Shown here piece by piece: positions 7,447 through 13,783 of a stretch of 15,285 nt of DNA. Made by a program: the position numbers and the translations under genes. Numbering within the stretch: position 1 is the stretch's first letter; each line of letters begins with the position of its first letter. The stretch comes from Prevotella sp. UBA3837 (lineage in GTDB: Bacteria; Bacteroidota; Bacteroidia; Bacteroidales; Bacteroidaceae). The DNA is taken from contig DGHX01000062.1 of the NCBI GenBank assembly GCA_002392835.1, positions 8,615 to 23,899 on the forward strand, written 5' to 3'. Under the pieces are notes generated by a model. The model was not told where the DNA came from. It was given only the letters and a program-made list of their open reading frames with translations, and did no database searches.

Positions 7447-8016
7447 ATGAAGACCGACATCATACTTTGCGGCGTGGGCGGACAAGGAATCCTGTCCATC
7501 GCCACCATCATCGGCGAAGCCGCCATGAACGAGAACCTCTACATCAAGCAGGCCGAGGTGCACGGCATGAGCCAGCGCGGCGGCGACGTGCAGTCGAACC
7601 TGCGCATCTCCAGCGACCCCATCGCCAGCGACCTCATCCCCCGCGGCGGTGCCGACGTCATCATCTCAATGGAGCCCATGGAGGCGCTGCGCTACCTGCC
7701 CTGGCTGAAGCAGGACGGCTGGATCATCACCTCGAGCACACCGTTCAAGAACATCCCCAACTACCCCGACATGGCCGTCATCGAGAGCGACCTGGCCAAG
7801 CTGCCCCACGTCATCAGCCTCGACATTGAGCAGCTGGCCCGCGAGGGCGGCGTGCCCCGCTCGGCCAACGTCATCCTGCTCGGCGCCGCGCAGAAGGCAC
7901 TGGGACTGGAGTACGAGAAGCTGGAACAGGCCATACGCCGCGTCTTTGCACGCAAGGGCGACGCCGTGGTCGAGGCCAACATCAAGGCACTGGCCATGGG
8001 CCGCGCCAAGCAGTAG
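7447..8016 (+). CDS. iorB: indolepyruvate oxidoreductase beta subunit
   Basis: A 189-residue subunit with the pyruvate:ferredoxin oxidoreductase gamma-type fold, partner of the iorA product. The glycine-rich GVGGQG (9-14) and the EVHGMSQRGG motif (37-46) are the family hallmarks; length matches stand-alone IorB (about 190-200). It would complete the alpha/beta unit that couples oxoacid oxidation to a low-potential acceptor and yields acyl-CoA, allowing ATP gain from aromatic amino acids or, in reverse, their synthesis from aryl acids. No Shine-Dalgarno site precedes the ATG; the leader is A-rich. Expression is probably from the iorA promoter through the 7360-7415 hairpin. A strong terminator stands 38 nt after the stop. 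Confidence 0.93.
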   Translation: MKTDIILCGVGGQGILSIATIIGEAAMNENLYIKQAEVHGMSQRGGDVQSNLRISSDPIASDLIPRGGADVIISMEPMEALRYLPWLKQDGWIITSSTPFKNIPNYPDMAVIESDLAKLPHVISLDIEQLAREGGVPRSANVILLGAAQKALGLEYEKLEQAIRRVFARKGDAVVEANIKALAMGRAKQ

Positions 8017-8053
8017 ACGGGGCCACAAGTCCCGACTGCACACGCTTATCAGC

Positions 8054-8084
8054 ATAAAAGCCTTCCATCACGGAAGGCTTTTAT
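8054..8084 (+). terminator. Rho-independent terminator after iorB
   Basis: A perfect 13-bp stem (8054-8066 with 8072-8084, GC core GCCTTCC/GGAAGGC) closes a 5-nt loop ATCAC and is followed by TTTGTTTTC. The A/T ends of the stem give a short U-run in both directions, so it may also stop leftward readthrough. Confidence 0.9.
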
Positions 8085-8135
8085 TTTGTTTTCATGGAAT
8101 AAGACTATTATTTATATTTCGCATTCGCCCAACAG

Positions 8136-8166
8136 TGGGGAGTTCTTTAGCTCCTTTAACTCCCCA
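8136..8166 (-). terminator. hairpin downstream of the minus-strand lipoprotein gene
   Basis: TGGGGAGTT (8136-8144) and AACTCCCCA (8158-8166) form a perfect 9-bp stem with a 13-nt loop, starting 22 nt past the stop of the minus-strand gene. No good T-run follows on that strand. The arms resemble the GGAGTTA repeats at 3931-4025 and 14669-14883. Confidence 0.55.
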
Positions 8167-8187
8167 ACTTGCGGAAGTAGAGCCACA

Positions 8188-8796
8188 TCAGTCGATATTG
8201 CCGTTCAGTCCTGGCGCGAAGCGCACGATGACCTTGTTAGGCTCCTTCTCGGCCTCGTGTGTGACGTAGCAACGCTGTATGCCATTGTCAGTGCGGAACG
8301 ACCAGGCGGGGAAGCTGTTGCCTACCAGGCAGGCGTCGAGCGTCACCTCGGCATTAGCCTCAGCGCTCGTAAGATGGCTCATGCCGTCGTAGCCGTGAAT
8401 GTTCTTCCCGTCCTTCGCCAGTTGCATCGTCAGGGCGAAGAGCTTCCCGGCCCAGGCACGGAACTCCTCGGCACTGATGGCGCTGCCGTCCTTCTTCTGG
8501 TATACCGCTGCAGCCGAGTTCACGCCGTTGCCCTCGAACTTGTCCCAGCCCTCGGTCACCTCGGCAAAGTCGAAGTCGGGGGCTATCTGCTTCAGTTCAA
8601 TGCCCCATCCAGCCTGCAGCGTCTGGGCGCACTTCTCCACGCCCGACATGGCCTCGGAGGCCTTCTGTGCCAGCTCCACGCCCTCCTCGGCACTCAGGGC
8701 AGCACCGTCAGCACCACTCTGTTTCTTCTCTCCTCCGCAAGCCACGGTCATTGCCAGGCCTGCCATGCACATCACGACTGCGAAAATCTTTCTCAT
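8188..8796 (-). CDS. small lipoprotein of unknown function, probable target of the adjacent two-component system
   Basis: A 202-residue predicted lipoprotein. Residues 1-19 form a lipoprotein signal peptide (MRKIF, hydrophobic core, TVAC) with the lipid-carrying Cys20; GGEKKQSGADG after it is a flexible tether. The mature part is mixed alpha/beta with a long acidic-polar helix (EEGVELAQKASEAMSGVEKCAQTL) and a C-terminal strand-rich part (PAWSFRTDNGIQRCYVTHE); three further Cys occur. I do not recognise the family. The gene is divergent from the sensor kinase and has a full promoter (TTG, 20 nt, TATCTTTG), with the CCACATTTGGGG box 2 nt upstream of the TTG, in the same geometry as the response-regulator gene. 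That arrangement suggests control by the neighbouring regulator. An overlapping plus-strand frame was rejected. Confidence 0.85.
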   Translation of the reverse strand: MRKIFAVVMCMAGLAMTVACGGEKKQSGADGAALSAEEGVELAQKASEAMSGVEKCAQTLQAGWGIELKQIAPDFDFAEVTEGWDKFEGNGVNSAAAVYQKKDGSAISAEEFRAWAGKLFALTMQLAKDGKNIHGYDGMSHLTSAEANAEVTLDACLVGNSFPAWSFRTDNGIQRCYVTHEAEKEPNKVIVRFAPGLNGNID

Positions 8797-8831
8797 ATTC
8801 AGTTGTTTTAGGGTTAAACAATAATGCGGTG

Positions 8832-8862
8832 CAAAGATACGGCATTAGCGGCAGACGCACAA
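8832..8862 (-). promoter_or_regulatory. promoter of the lipoprotein gene
   Basis: Read on the minus strand: TTG (8862-8860), 20 nt, TATCTTTG (8839-8832), a full match to the Bacteroidetes -33/-7 promoter. The ATG is 35 nt beyond the -7 element. The regulator box at 8865-8876 abuts it. Confidence 0.85.
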
Positions 8863-8864
8863 CA

Positions 8865-8876
8865 CCCCAAATGTGG
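8865..8876 (-). promoter_or_regulatory. candidate response-regulator binding box, copy 1
   Basis: The minus strand reads CCACATTTGGGG, 2 nt upstream of the -33 TTG of the lipoprotein promoter and preceded by an A-tract. It is quasi-palindromic (CC-n-CA-nn-TG-n-GG). The identical 12 bases lie at the same place before the response-regulator gene (10921-10932). The centre is near -42 relative to the inferred start, a usual position for an activator that touches RNA polymerase. For the divergent kinase promoter the box lies 19 nt upstream of the -33 TTG. Confidence 0.65.
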
Positions 8877-8895
8877 GTTTTTACACCCCCTTTTC

Positions 8896-8926
8896 TTGCT
8901 ATTGTCGCGCAAAAGCTGTATCTTTG
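8896..8926 (+). promoter_or_regulatory. promoter of the sensor kinase gene
   Basis: TTG (8896-8898), 20 nt, TATCTTTG (8919-8926); the ATG is 24 nt further on. No CCACATTTGGGG box sits directly upstream of this -33. Instead ACACCCC occurs twice, at 8862 and 8883, 21 bp apart. Confidence 0.85.
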
Positions 8927-8950
8927 CAAAATAAATAATCCTTTTTACCA

Positions 8951-10912
8951 ATGACTAAAGCCAGACTTACGCTATTTTTGCTGTTGCTGCTGGGTGCCGC
9001 CGCGCGCACGGCAGCCTATACCGACCACCGCGGACACAAGACCGACTCCTTGGAAGCCGTGTTCGGCAGCAGGCGCGCGCTGACCGACGAGGAGCGGATG
9101 GACGCCTACAAATCGCTGATGTGGGGCTACCTGAACACCAACAGCGAGCGGGCCATCCGCTATGCCCGCCAGGCCCTGGCCCTGAGCTACGGCCACGACT
9201 GGCAGAACTCGCGCGCCGATGCCCTGCGCATCCTGGGGCTGGTGGCATACGGCAGCACCAACTACGACACGGCGCTCGGCTACTTCCAGCAGGCGCTGGC
9301 CGTCACCGACTCAATGCAGGGCAACTCCAGGTACAAGGAGAGCGACATCGACGACAACTACTCCGCCCTCTACGGCTCCATTGCCAACCTCTACAACATG
9401 CGCGACGAGGCCCACCTGGCCATTGCCTACTACCAGAAGGCACTGCCCATCTTCGAGAAATACCGATGGACAGAGTCCACCAGCATCCTCTATCACAATG
9501 TGGGTGAGCTCTACCAGGGCATGGGCAACTACGGCGAGGCCCGCCGCAACTTCATCCTGGCGCTGGAGAACGGGCGCCGGGCGGCCGACTCGCTGCTGGT
9601 GGCCATGTCGTGCAAGGGGCTGGCGAAGGCCTGCCTCAGTCTGGGGCACTATGCGCAGGCAGAGCAGGCGGCGCGGGAGGCCTATGCCTACTACCGCCAC
9701 CACACCACCGAGGAGAACGAGGACTACCTGACCACCCTCTGCGACCTGGCGCGCGTGGAGCTGAAAGGCAACGCCAGCCTACAGCGGGCCGACGCCTACT
9801 GCCGCGAAGCCCTTGCCGCCCTCACCGACGAGACGGGGGCCGACGAGCGGGCCGACGTCTACAACCTCTGTGCCGAGCTGGCCCTGGAGCACCGCCACTG
9901 GCAAGAGGCAAAGGACTATGCGCTGAAGGCCCTGGCCACCGACACCCTGGAGACCATCGACGACCAGGGCAGCCGCGTGCTGCTGGCCACGGCATGCGCC
10001 GAGCTGGGCGAGACCGCACAGGTGCGACAGCTCATAGCCGCCATCTACAACGGCATGGAGCAGCTGGCCACCGACCACTACCAGTCGGGGCTGTCGCAGA
10101 TGCAGGTGCTCTACGAGACGGAGCAGCGGCGCGCCGAGGCCGAGCAGCGCCAGCAGGAGAACGAGCAGCTGCGGCACGAGAAGCGGTGGGTGCTCTGGGG
10201 CGGCGTGCTCACAGCCCTGGTGCTGCTGCTCACCGCCGTCACCTTCTTCCTGCTGTGGCGCAGCATACGCCTGCAGCGCCGCTCGGCACTGATGCAGGCA
10301 CGCATCGACGGCGAGGTGGGCGAGCGCATACGCCTGAGCCGCGACCTGCACGACCGCCTGGGCGGACTGCTCACCGCCCTGCGCCAGCAGCTGGCCGCAG
10401 CAGCCCCCGCCACCAACGGCGAGAGCGCCAGCCAGGCCCTGGCACTGACCGACGATGCCATCAGCGAGATGCGCAACGTGGCCCACCACCTGCTGCCCGA
10501 CTCGCTGAAACGCCACGGGCTGCGCACCGCGCTGCGCGACTACTGCGCCACCATGAAGAACGTCAGCTTCAGCTTCCTCGGCAAGGAGCAGCACGTGGAC
10601 CACGAGGAGGCCATCTACTGCATCGTCTACGAGCTGGTGAACAACGCCGTGAAGAACGCCGGCGCACAGCACATCAGCGTGCAGCTCATAGCCGACGAGG
10701 CCCTCACCGCCATCAGCGTGGGCGACGACGGCTGCGGAATGGCATGGCCCACCACCGGCGAGCCCCCCGCACAGCAGGAGGGGCACGGCGACGGCGGCAA
10801 CGGGCTGCGCAACATCAGCGAGCGCGTGGAGGCCATAGGGGGAACCATGAGCGTGACGTCACGACCGGGCGAGGGCACGGAGGTGAACATCGAGCTGCCC
10901 CGCCGCCACTGA
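8951..10912 (+). CDS. TPR-containing sensor histidine kinase (HisKA_3 / NarX-type)
   Basis: A 653-residue inner-membrane sensor kinase. Order: signal peptide (1-22, poly-Leu core, ARTAA); periplasmic tetratricopeptide repeats (about 50-380; recurring patterns such as ALGYFQQAL, AIAYYQKALP, ARRNFILALENG); a charged coiled-coil (about 388-410, ETEQRRAEAEQRQQENEQL); one membrane segment (about 413-437, followed by LWRSIRLQRR); a dimerisation domain of the HisKA_3 type with phospho-acceptor His467 in SRDLHDRLGG; and an ATPase domain with N box YELVNNAVKNA (Glu561, Asn565), G1 DDGCGM (Asp593) and G2 GNGLRNI (616 on). All catalytic residues are intact. The response regulator follows after 106 nt and has a separate promoter. 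TPR kinases of this layout are common in Bacteroidetes; the signal is unknown. Confidence 0.95.
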   Translation: MTKARLTLFLLLLLGAAARTAAYTDHRGHKTDSLEAVFGSRRALTDEERMDAYKSLMWGYLNTNSERAIRYARQALALSYGHDWQNSRADALRILGLVAYGSTNYDTALGYFQQALAVTDSMQGNSRYKESDIDDNYSALYGSIANLYNMRDEAHLAIAYYQKALPIFEKYRWTESTSILYHNVGELYQGMGNYGEARRNFILALENGRRAADSLLVAMSCKGLAKACLSLGHYAQAEQAAREAYAYYRHHTTEENEDYLTTLCDLARVELKGNASLQRADAYCREALAALTDETGADERADVYNLCAELALEHRHWQEAKDYALKALATDTLETIDDQGSRVLLATACAELGETAQVRQLIAAIYNGMEQLATDHYQSGLSQMQVLYETEQRRAEAEQRQQENEQLRHEKRWVLWGGVLTALVLLLTAVTFFLLWRSIRLQRRSALMQARIDGEVGERIRLSRDLHDRLGGLLTALRQQLAAAAPATNGESASQALALTDDAISEMRNVAHHLLPDSLKRHGLRTALRDYCATMKNVSFSFLGKEQHVDHEEAIYCIVYELVNNAVKNAGAQHISVQLIADEALTAISVGDDGCGMAWPTTGEPPAQQEGHGDGGNGLRNISERVEAIGGTMSVTSRPGEGTEVNIELPRRH

Positions 10913-10920
10913 GAAAAATA

Positions 10921-10932
10921 CCACATTTGGGG
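10921..10932 (+). promoter_or_regulatory. candidate response-regulator binding box, copy 2
   Basis: CCACATTTGGGG begins 9 nt after the kinase stop and ends 2 nt before the -33 TTG of the response-regulator promoter, with an A-tract (GAAAAATA) upstream. Sequence, orientation and spacing equal those of copy 1 in front of the lipoprotein gene, which points to autoactivation by the regulator. Confidence 0.65.
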
Positions 10933-10934
10933 GG

Positions 10935-10965
10935 TTGCACGATTCACGGAAACACTGTACCTTTG
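10935..10965 (+). promoter_or_regulatory. promoter of the response-regulator gene
   Basis: TTG (10935-10937), 20 nt, TACCTTTG (10958-10965), lying wholly in the gap between kinase and regulator genes. The leader to the ATG at 11019 is 53 nt. The regulator can therefore be made independently of the kinase transcript. Confidence 0.85.
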
Positions 10966-11018
10966 CATCCCATTGAAACGGCGACAGAAGGAGCCACAAC
11001 CGAGAATACCATACGCAC

Positions 11019-11630
11019 ATGACCAGAATCCTCATTGCCGACGACCATCAGCTGGTGGCAGAGGGCATCGCCCGACTGCTGGACAGCAGCCACGACCTGC
11101 ATGTCGAAGCCATTGCCGGCAGCATCAACGAGGCCGTGGAGCTGTCGGCACGGCTGCAACCCGACGTCGTGCTGCTCGACGTGGGACTGCCCGACGGCGA
11201 CGGCATCGACGCCATACCCCGCCTGCAGAAAGCCTGCCCCCGGCTGCGCATTATCATCTTCACGATGTATGCCGAGGCCGCCGTGGTGCACCGCGCCCTG
11301 GCGGCCCGTGCCAACGGCTTCCTGCTGAAGACGGCATCGGCCGCCGAGCTGACGCAAGCCATCAGCAGCGTCATGGAGGGCGAGACCTACCTGTGCAACG
11401 AATCGCAGGGGCTGCTCGACAACTGTCGCGAGGCACCGCCCATGCTCACCCAGCGCGAGCGCGACATCCTGCGGCTCCTCGTAGCAGGGCTGTCGCACAA
11501 GGAGATTGCCGACCGCCTCTGCCTGGGGTTCGAGACGGTGCACAGCTACACGAAATACATCCGCCAGAAGATGGGGTGCGCCAACACCGCCTCGTTGGTG
11601 CGCAAGGCCATCAGCCAGCACCTGGTGTAA
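11019..11630 (+). CDS. NarL/LuxR-type response regulator
   Basis: A 203-residue DNA-binding regulator, presumed partner of the TPR kinase. The receiver domain (1-120) has the acidic pair Asp8/Asp9, phospho-acceptor Asp54 (LLDVGLPDGDG), Thr82 and Lys104, all intact. The LuxR-type helix-turn-helix domain runs from about 139 to the end: LTQRERDILRLLVAGLSHKEIADRL, then ETVHSYTKYIRQKMG with the recognition helix. Phosphorylation by His467 of the kinase should promote dimerisation and DNA binding. Its own promoter carries the CCACATTTGGGG box shared with the divergent lipoprotein gene, so it is probably self-activating. The family usually binds two-fold symmetric sites, and the box is quasi-palindromic. 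A short hairpin (ACGTC/GACGT, 11633-11647) follows the stop, too weak to be called a terminator. Confidence 0.95.
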   Translation: MTRILIADDHQLVAEGIARLLDSSHDLHVEAIAGSINEAVELSARLQPDVVLLDVGLPDGDGIDAIPRLQKACPRLRIIIFTMYAEAAVVHRALAARANGFLLKTASAAELTQAISSVMEGETYLCNESQGLLDNCREAPPMLTQRERDILRLLVAGLSHKEIADRLCLGFETVHSYTKYIRQKMGCANTASLVRKAISQHLV

Positions 11631-11777
11631 GAACGTCACCGCGACGTATTAATATAGTGTCTTTACGCGCGCGCGAGGACAAAGACGCTACACTTCCTAC
11701 ACCGGGCAGAACCCGACTACACCGCGACGACAGAAACCAAGCATTCCTGTTTTGCTACAGGCCCTGTACCTGCAACT

Positions 11778-11849
11778 TCCGCGAAGCACGGACATATTGT
11801 CCGCGAAGCACGGACTTGTTGTCCGCGAACTTGGTACTCTTTGTCCGCG
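11778..11849 (+). repeat. 22-bp-period degenerate repeat (TCCGCG units)
   Basis: TCCGCG recurs at exactly 11778, 11800, 11822 and 11844. The first two units share 16 bases (TCCGCGAAGCACGGAC) and end in TTG; the third keeps TCCGCGAA, an AC at the same phase and a final TTG; the fourth enters the centre of the palindrome. Within a unit GTCCG and CGGAC can pair. The core CCGCGAAGC also occurs at 7360 and 7405, next to iorB. Confidence 0.75.
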
Positions 11850-11881
11850 GGCCGCGGACAAAGAGTACCAAGTTCGCGGAC
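11821..11881. repeat. perfect 61-bp palindrome (30-bp arms, 1-nt centre), terminator-like
   Basis: The left arm 11821-11850 is the exact reverse complement of 11852-11881 around a single G at 11851. Symmetry stops abruptly on both sides. The plus strand continues TATTTTTTGG, so the RNA would form a very strong hairpin followed by a U-run. It could terminate readthrough from the response-regulator gene, although it lies 190 nt beyond that stop. Confidence 0.85.
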
Positions 11882-12154
11882 TATTTTTTGGTACTACTAT
11901 TAATATATCTTAATTGCACTGCATTGCCGACGGGCGGGCGGCGAACAGTCAGAAAGAGCTTGTCAGTATTTTTACAAGGAATTCAGAAAAACGAAAACTG
12001 TAACTTCTTGATAATGAAGCCAAGTGTAGGAAGTGTAGCGTAAAGAGTTTTTAGGTGTAGCGAGTGTAGCGTCTTTGTCTTCGCGCGCGCGTAAAGGAGG
12101 CTTATCGTAAAGTCCTGCACCTCCTGGCTACAGGCTTCGAGCGACTGTATGACA

Positions 12155-12278
12155 ATACTGACCCCACCCCCAACCCCTCCCCTACATGGGAGGGGAGGGC
12201 CTACGGAGTTCCTTCCGCAGAGGATGGCGGCAGCCGCTCCCCTCCCATGTAGGGGAGGGGCAGGGGTGGGGTCAGTAT
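12155..12278. repeat. 124-bp G/C-rich inverted repeat (42-43-bp arms, 39-nt loop)
   Basis: The left arm 12155-12197 begins ATACTGACCCCACCCC and ends GGGAGGGGAG; the right arm 12237-12278 is its reverse complement apart from a small mismatch/indel cluster in the middle. Each arm contains CTCCCCTACATGGGAGGGGAG-like internal symmetry, so several alternative folds exist. No protein is encoded. The form is that of a REP or MITE-type intergenic repeat; copy number cannot be judged here. Between this repeat and the aminotransferase promoter (12279-12392) I see nothing definite. Confidence 0.75.
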
Positions 12279-12392
12279 CTTCCCATCACAGGCCAGGACC
12301 TGAATAGTTACTCGTAAACCCTCGGGGCGTTAAAAATCATTAAGACGGAGAAAAAACTGCAAATTTCGGCCCATAGTGTGCCAACTCTTTCG

Positions 12393-12400
12393 TAACTTTG
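12393..12400 (+). promoter_or_regulatory. -7 promoter element of the aminotransferase gene
   Basis: TAACTTTG matches TAnnTTTG. No TTG stands 19-21 nt upstream. The element ends 30 nt before the ATG at 12431 but only 9 nt before the ATG at 12410. Leaders elsewhere in this window are 22-53 nt, which favours 12431 as the start. Confidence 0.7.
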
Positions 12401-12430
12401 TAGCACAATATGCAAACAAAGAAAGACACT

Positions 12431-13747
12431 ATGAGACCTACCCCAATCAAGAAGGAAATTGTTGACGAGCTGATAGCCCGCCTGGGCATTCAGGACTTTA
12501 CGAAGGCCACCATCCGCGAGGTGAAGCAGGTGGCTGCCATGGCCGAAAAGCAGAGCGGCGTGGAGTATATAAAGATGGAGATGGGCATCCCCGGGCTGCC
12601 CGCCGCACAGGTGGGCGTCGACGCCCAGGTGAAGGCGCTGCAGGGGGGCATCGCCCACTCGTATCCCGACATACAGGGTCTGCCCGAGCTGAAGCAGCAG
12701 GCCAGCCGCTTCGTCAAGGCCTTCATCGGCGTGGACATAGCCCCCGAGGGCTGCGTGCCCGTCTGCGGCAGCATGCAGGGCACCTTTGCATCGTTCCTCA
12801 CCTGCTCGCAGGCCACGAAGGGCAAGGACACCGTGCTCTTCATAGACCCCGGCTTCCCCGTGCAGAAGATGCAGCTGCAGGTGCAGGGCGTGCGCTACGA
12901 GACCTTCGACGTGTACGACTACCGCGGCGAGAAGCTCGGCCCGAAGGTGGAGTCCTACCTGAAGCAGGGCAACATCTGCGCCATCGTCTACTCCAACCCC
13001 AACAACCCGTCGTGGGTGTGCCTGACGGAGCAGGAGCTGCAGGCCATCGGGCAGCTGGCCACCAAGTACGACGCCATCGTGATGGAGGACCTGGCCTACT
13101 TCGCCATGGACTTCCGTCAGGACCTGAGCGTGCCCTTTGAGCCCCCCTACCAGCCCACCGTGGCCCGCTATACCGACAACTACCTGCTGCTCATCTCGGG
13201 CTCGAAGGCCTTCAGCTATGCCGGCGAGCGCATCGGCGTGGTGTGCATCGGCGACAAGCTGTTCCACCGCCACTTCCCCGACCTGGCAGCCCGCTACGAG
13301 GGGTTGCCCTTCGGCCTCGTCTTCAGCACACGCATGCTCTACGCCCTCTCGTCGGGCACCAGCCACTCCGCACAGTACGCCATGGCGGCGATGATGCGGG
13401 CGGCCTGCGACGGCGAGTACCGCTTCCGCGATGACGTGAAGGTCTATGGCGAGCGTGCCCACCGGCTGAAGGAGATTTTCCTGCGGCATGGCTTCTACAT
13501 CGTCTACGACCGTGACCTCGACCAGCCCGTGGCCGACGGCTTCTATTTCACCATCGGCTACCCCGGCATGACCAGCGGGCAGCTGGCACGCGAGCTGATG
13601 TACTACGGCGTGTCGGCCATCTGTCTCGTCACCACCGGCTCGCACCAGGAGGGGCTCCGCGTCTGCACATCGTTCATTGAAGACCACCAGTACGCCCAGC
13701 TGGACGAGCGCATGGCCGTCTTTGCCGAGAACAACCCACTTTCGTAA
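12431..13747 (+). CDS. PLP-dependent aminotransferase, class I/II fold type I
   Basis: A 438-residue cytoplasmic pyridoxal-phosphate enzyme transferring an amino group from an amino acid to a 2-oxoacid. Visible fold-type I landmarks: SNPNNPSW with Asn189 and Asn192 (cofactor and substrate contacts), EDLAYF with Asp220 (pyridine nitrogen) and Tyr223 (O3'), SGSKAFSYAGERIG with Schiff-base Lys259 and phosphate-contact Arg265, and CTSFIED near the C-terminus, where the usual substrate-carboxylate Arg is the R of GLRVCTS. The start at 12431 (MRPTPIKKEIV) was preferred over the in-frame ATG at 12410 because of the -7 box distance. Substrate is not evident; subgroup I-gamma or MalY-like relatives are possible. 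The gene stands alone between non-coding repeats and a lipoprotein gene. If it acts on aromatic amino acids it could feed IorAB, but that is only inference. Confidence 0.9.
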   Translation: MRPTPIKKEIVDELIARLGIQDFTKATIREVKQVAAMAEKQSGVEYIKMEMGIPGLPAAQVGVDAQVKALQGGIAHSYPDIQGLPELKQQASRFVKAFIGVDIAPEGCVPVCGSMQGTFASFLTCSQATKGKDTVLFIDPGFPVQKMQLQVQGVRYETFDVYDYRGEKLGPKVESYLKQGNICAIVYSNPNNPSWVCLTEQELQAIGQLATKYDAIVMEDLAYFAMDFRQDLSVPFEPPYQPTVARYTDNYLLLISGSKAFSYAGERIGVVCIGDKLFHRHFPDLAARYEGLPFGLVFSTRMLYALSSGTSHSAQYAMAAMMRAACDGEYRFRDDVKVYGERAHRLKEIFLRHGFYIVYDRDLDQPVADGFYFTIGYPGMTSGQLARELMYYGVSAICLVTTGSHQEGLRVCTSFIEDHQYAQLDERMAVFAENNPLS

Positions 13748-13783
13748 TGCATAATGCTTATCCCACACATCATTATTTTTACT

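Larger units (their letters stand above)
11661..12096. repeat. 436-bp non-coding segment with 34-bp terminal inverted repeats
   Basis: The left end (11661-11694), starting CTTTACGCGCGCGCGAGG, is the reverse complement of 12063-12096 with one mismatch. A second right-side match, 12024-12040, pairs perfectly with 11686-11702; the right side contains GTGTAGCG or GTGTAGG four times, so the end has been locally duplicated. No target-site duplication is obvious and no transposase is encoded. Inside lie the 22-bp repeats and the 61-bp palindrome. It may be a MITE-like element or an intergenic repeat cluster. Confidence 0.6.

Noticed and set aside
8086..8811. 241-codon plus-strand open frame over the small lipoprotein gene
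   Set aside because: The minus frame has a lipoprotein signal peptide and a full promoter upstream, whereas the plus frame starts in the terminator region and has no domain.
9610..11022. 470-codon plus-strand frame inside the kinase gene
   Set aside because: Arg/Ala-rich shadow; the kinase frame has all catalytic motifs.
11778..11830. Possible CRISPR array because of the regular 22-bp spacing
   Set aside because: The units are directly adjacent, degenerate and without unique spacers, and no cas gene is present.
10973..12043. 356-codon plus-strand frame overlapping the response regulator and running into the repeat region
   Set aside because: Arg/Pro/Ala-rich out-of-frame reading of the regulator gene; continuation through hairpin DNA is accidental.
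12410..12430. Upstream ATG as aminotransferase start
   Set aside because: It lies only 9 nt after the -7 element, so the transcript would be nearly leaderless; the ATG at 12431 fits leader lengths in the window.
12410..13747. Functional pairing of the aminotransferase with IorAB as an aromatic amino acid degradation operon
   Set aside because: The genes are 5 kb apart with other transcription units and terminators between them; no shared regulatory site was found.
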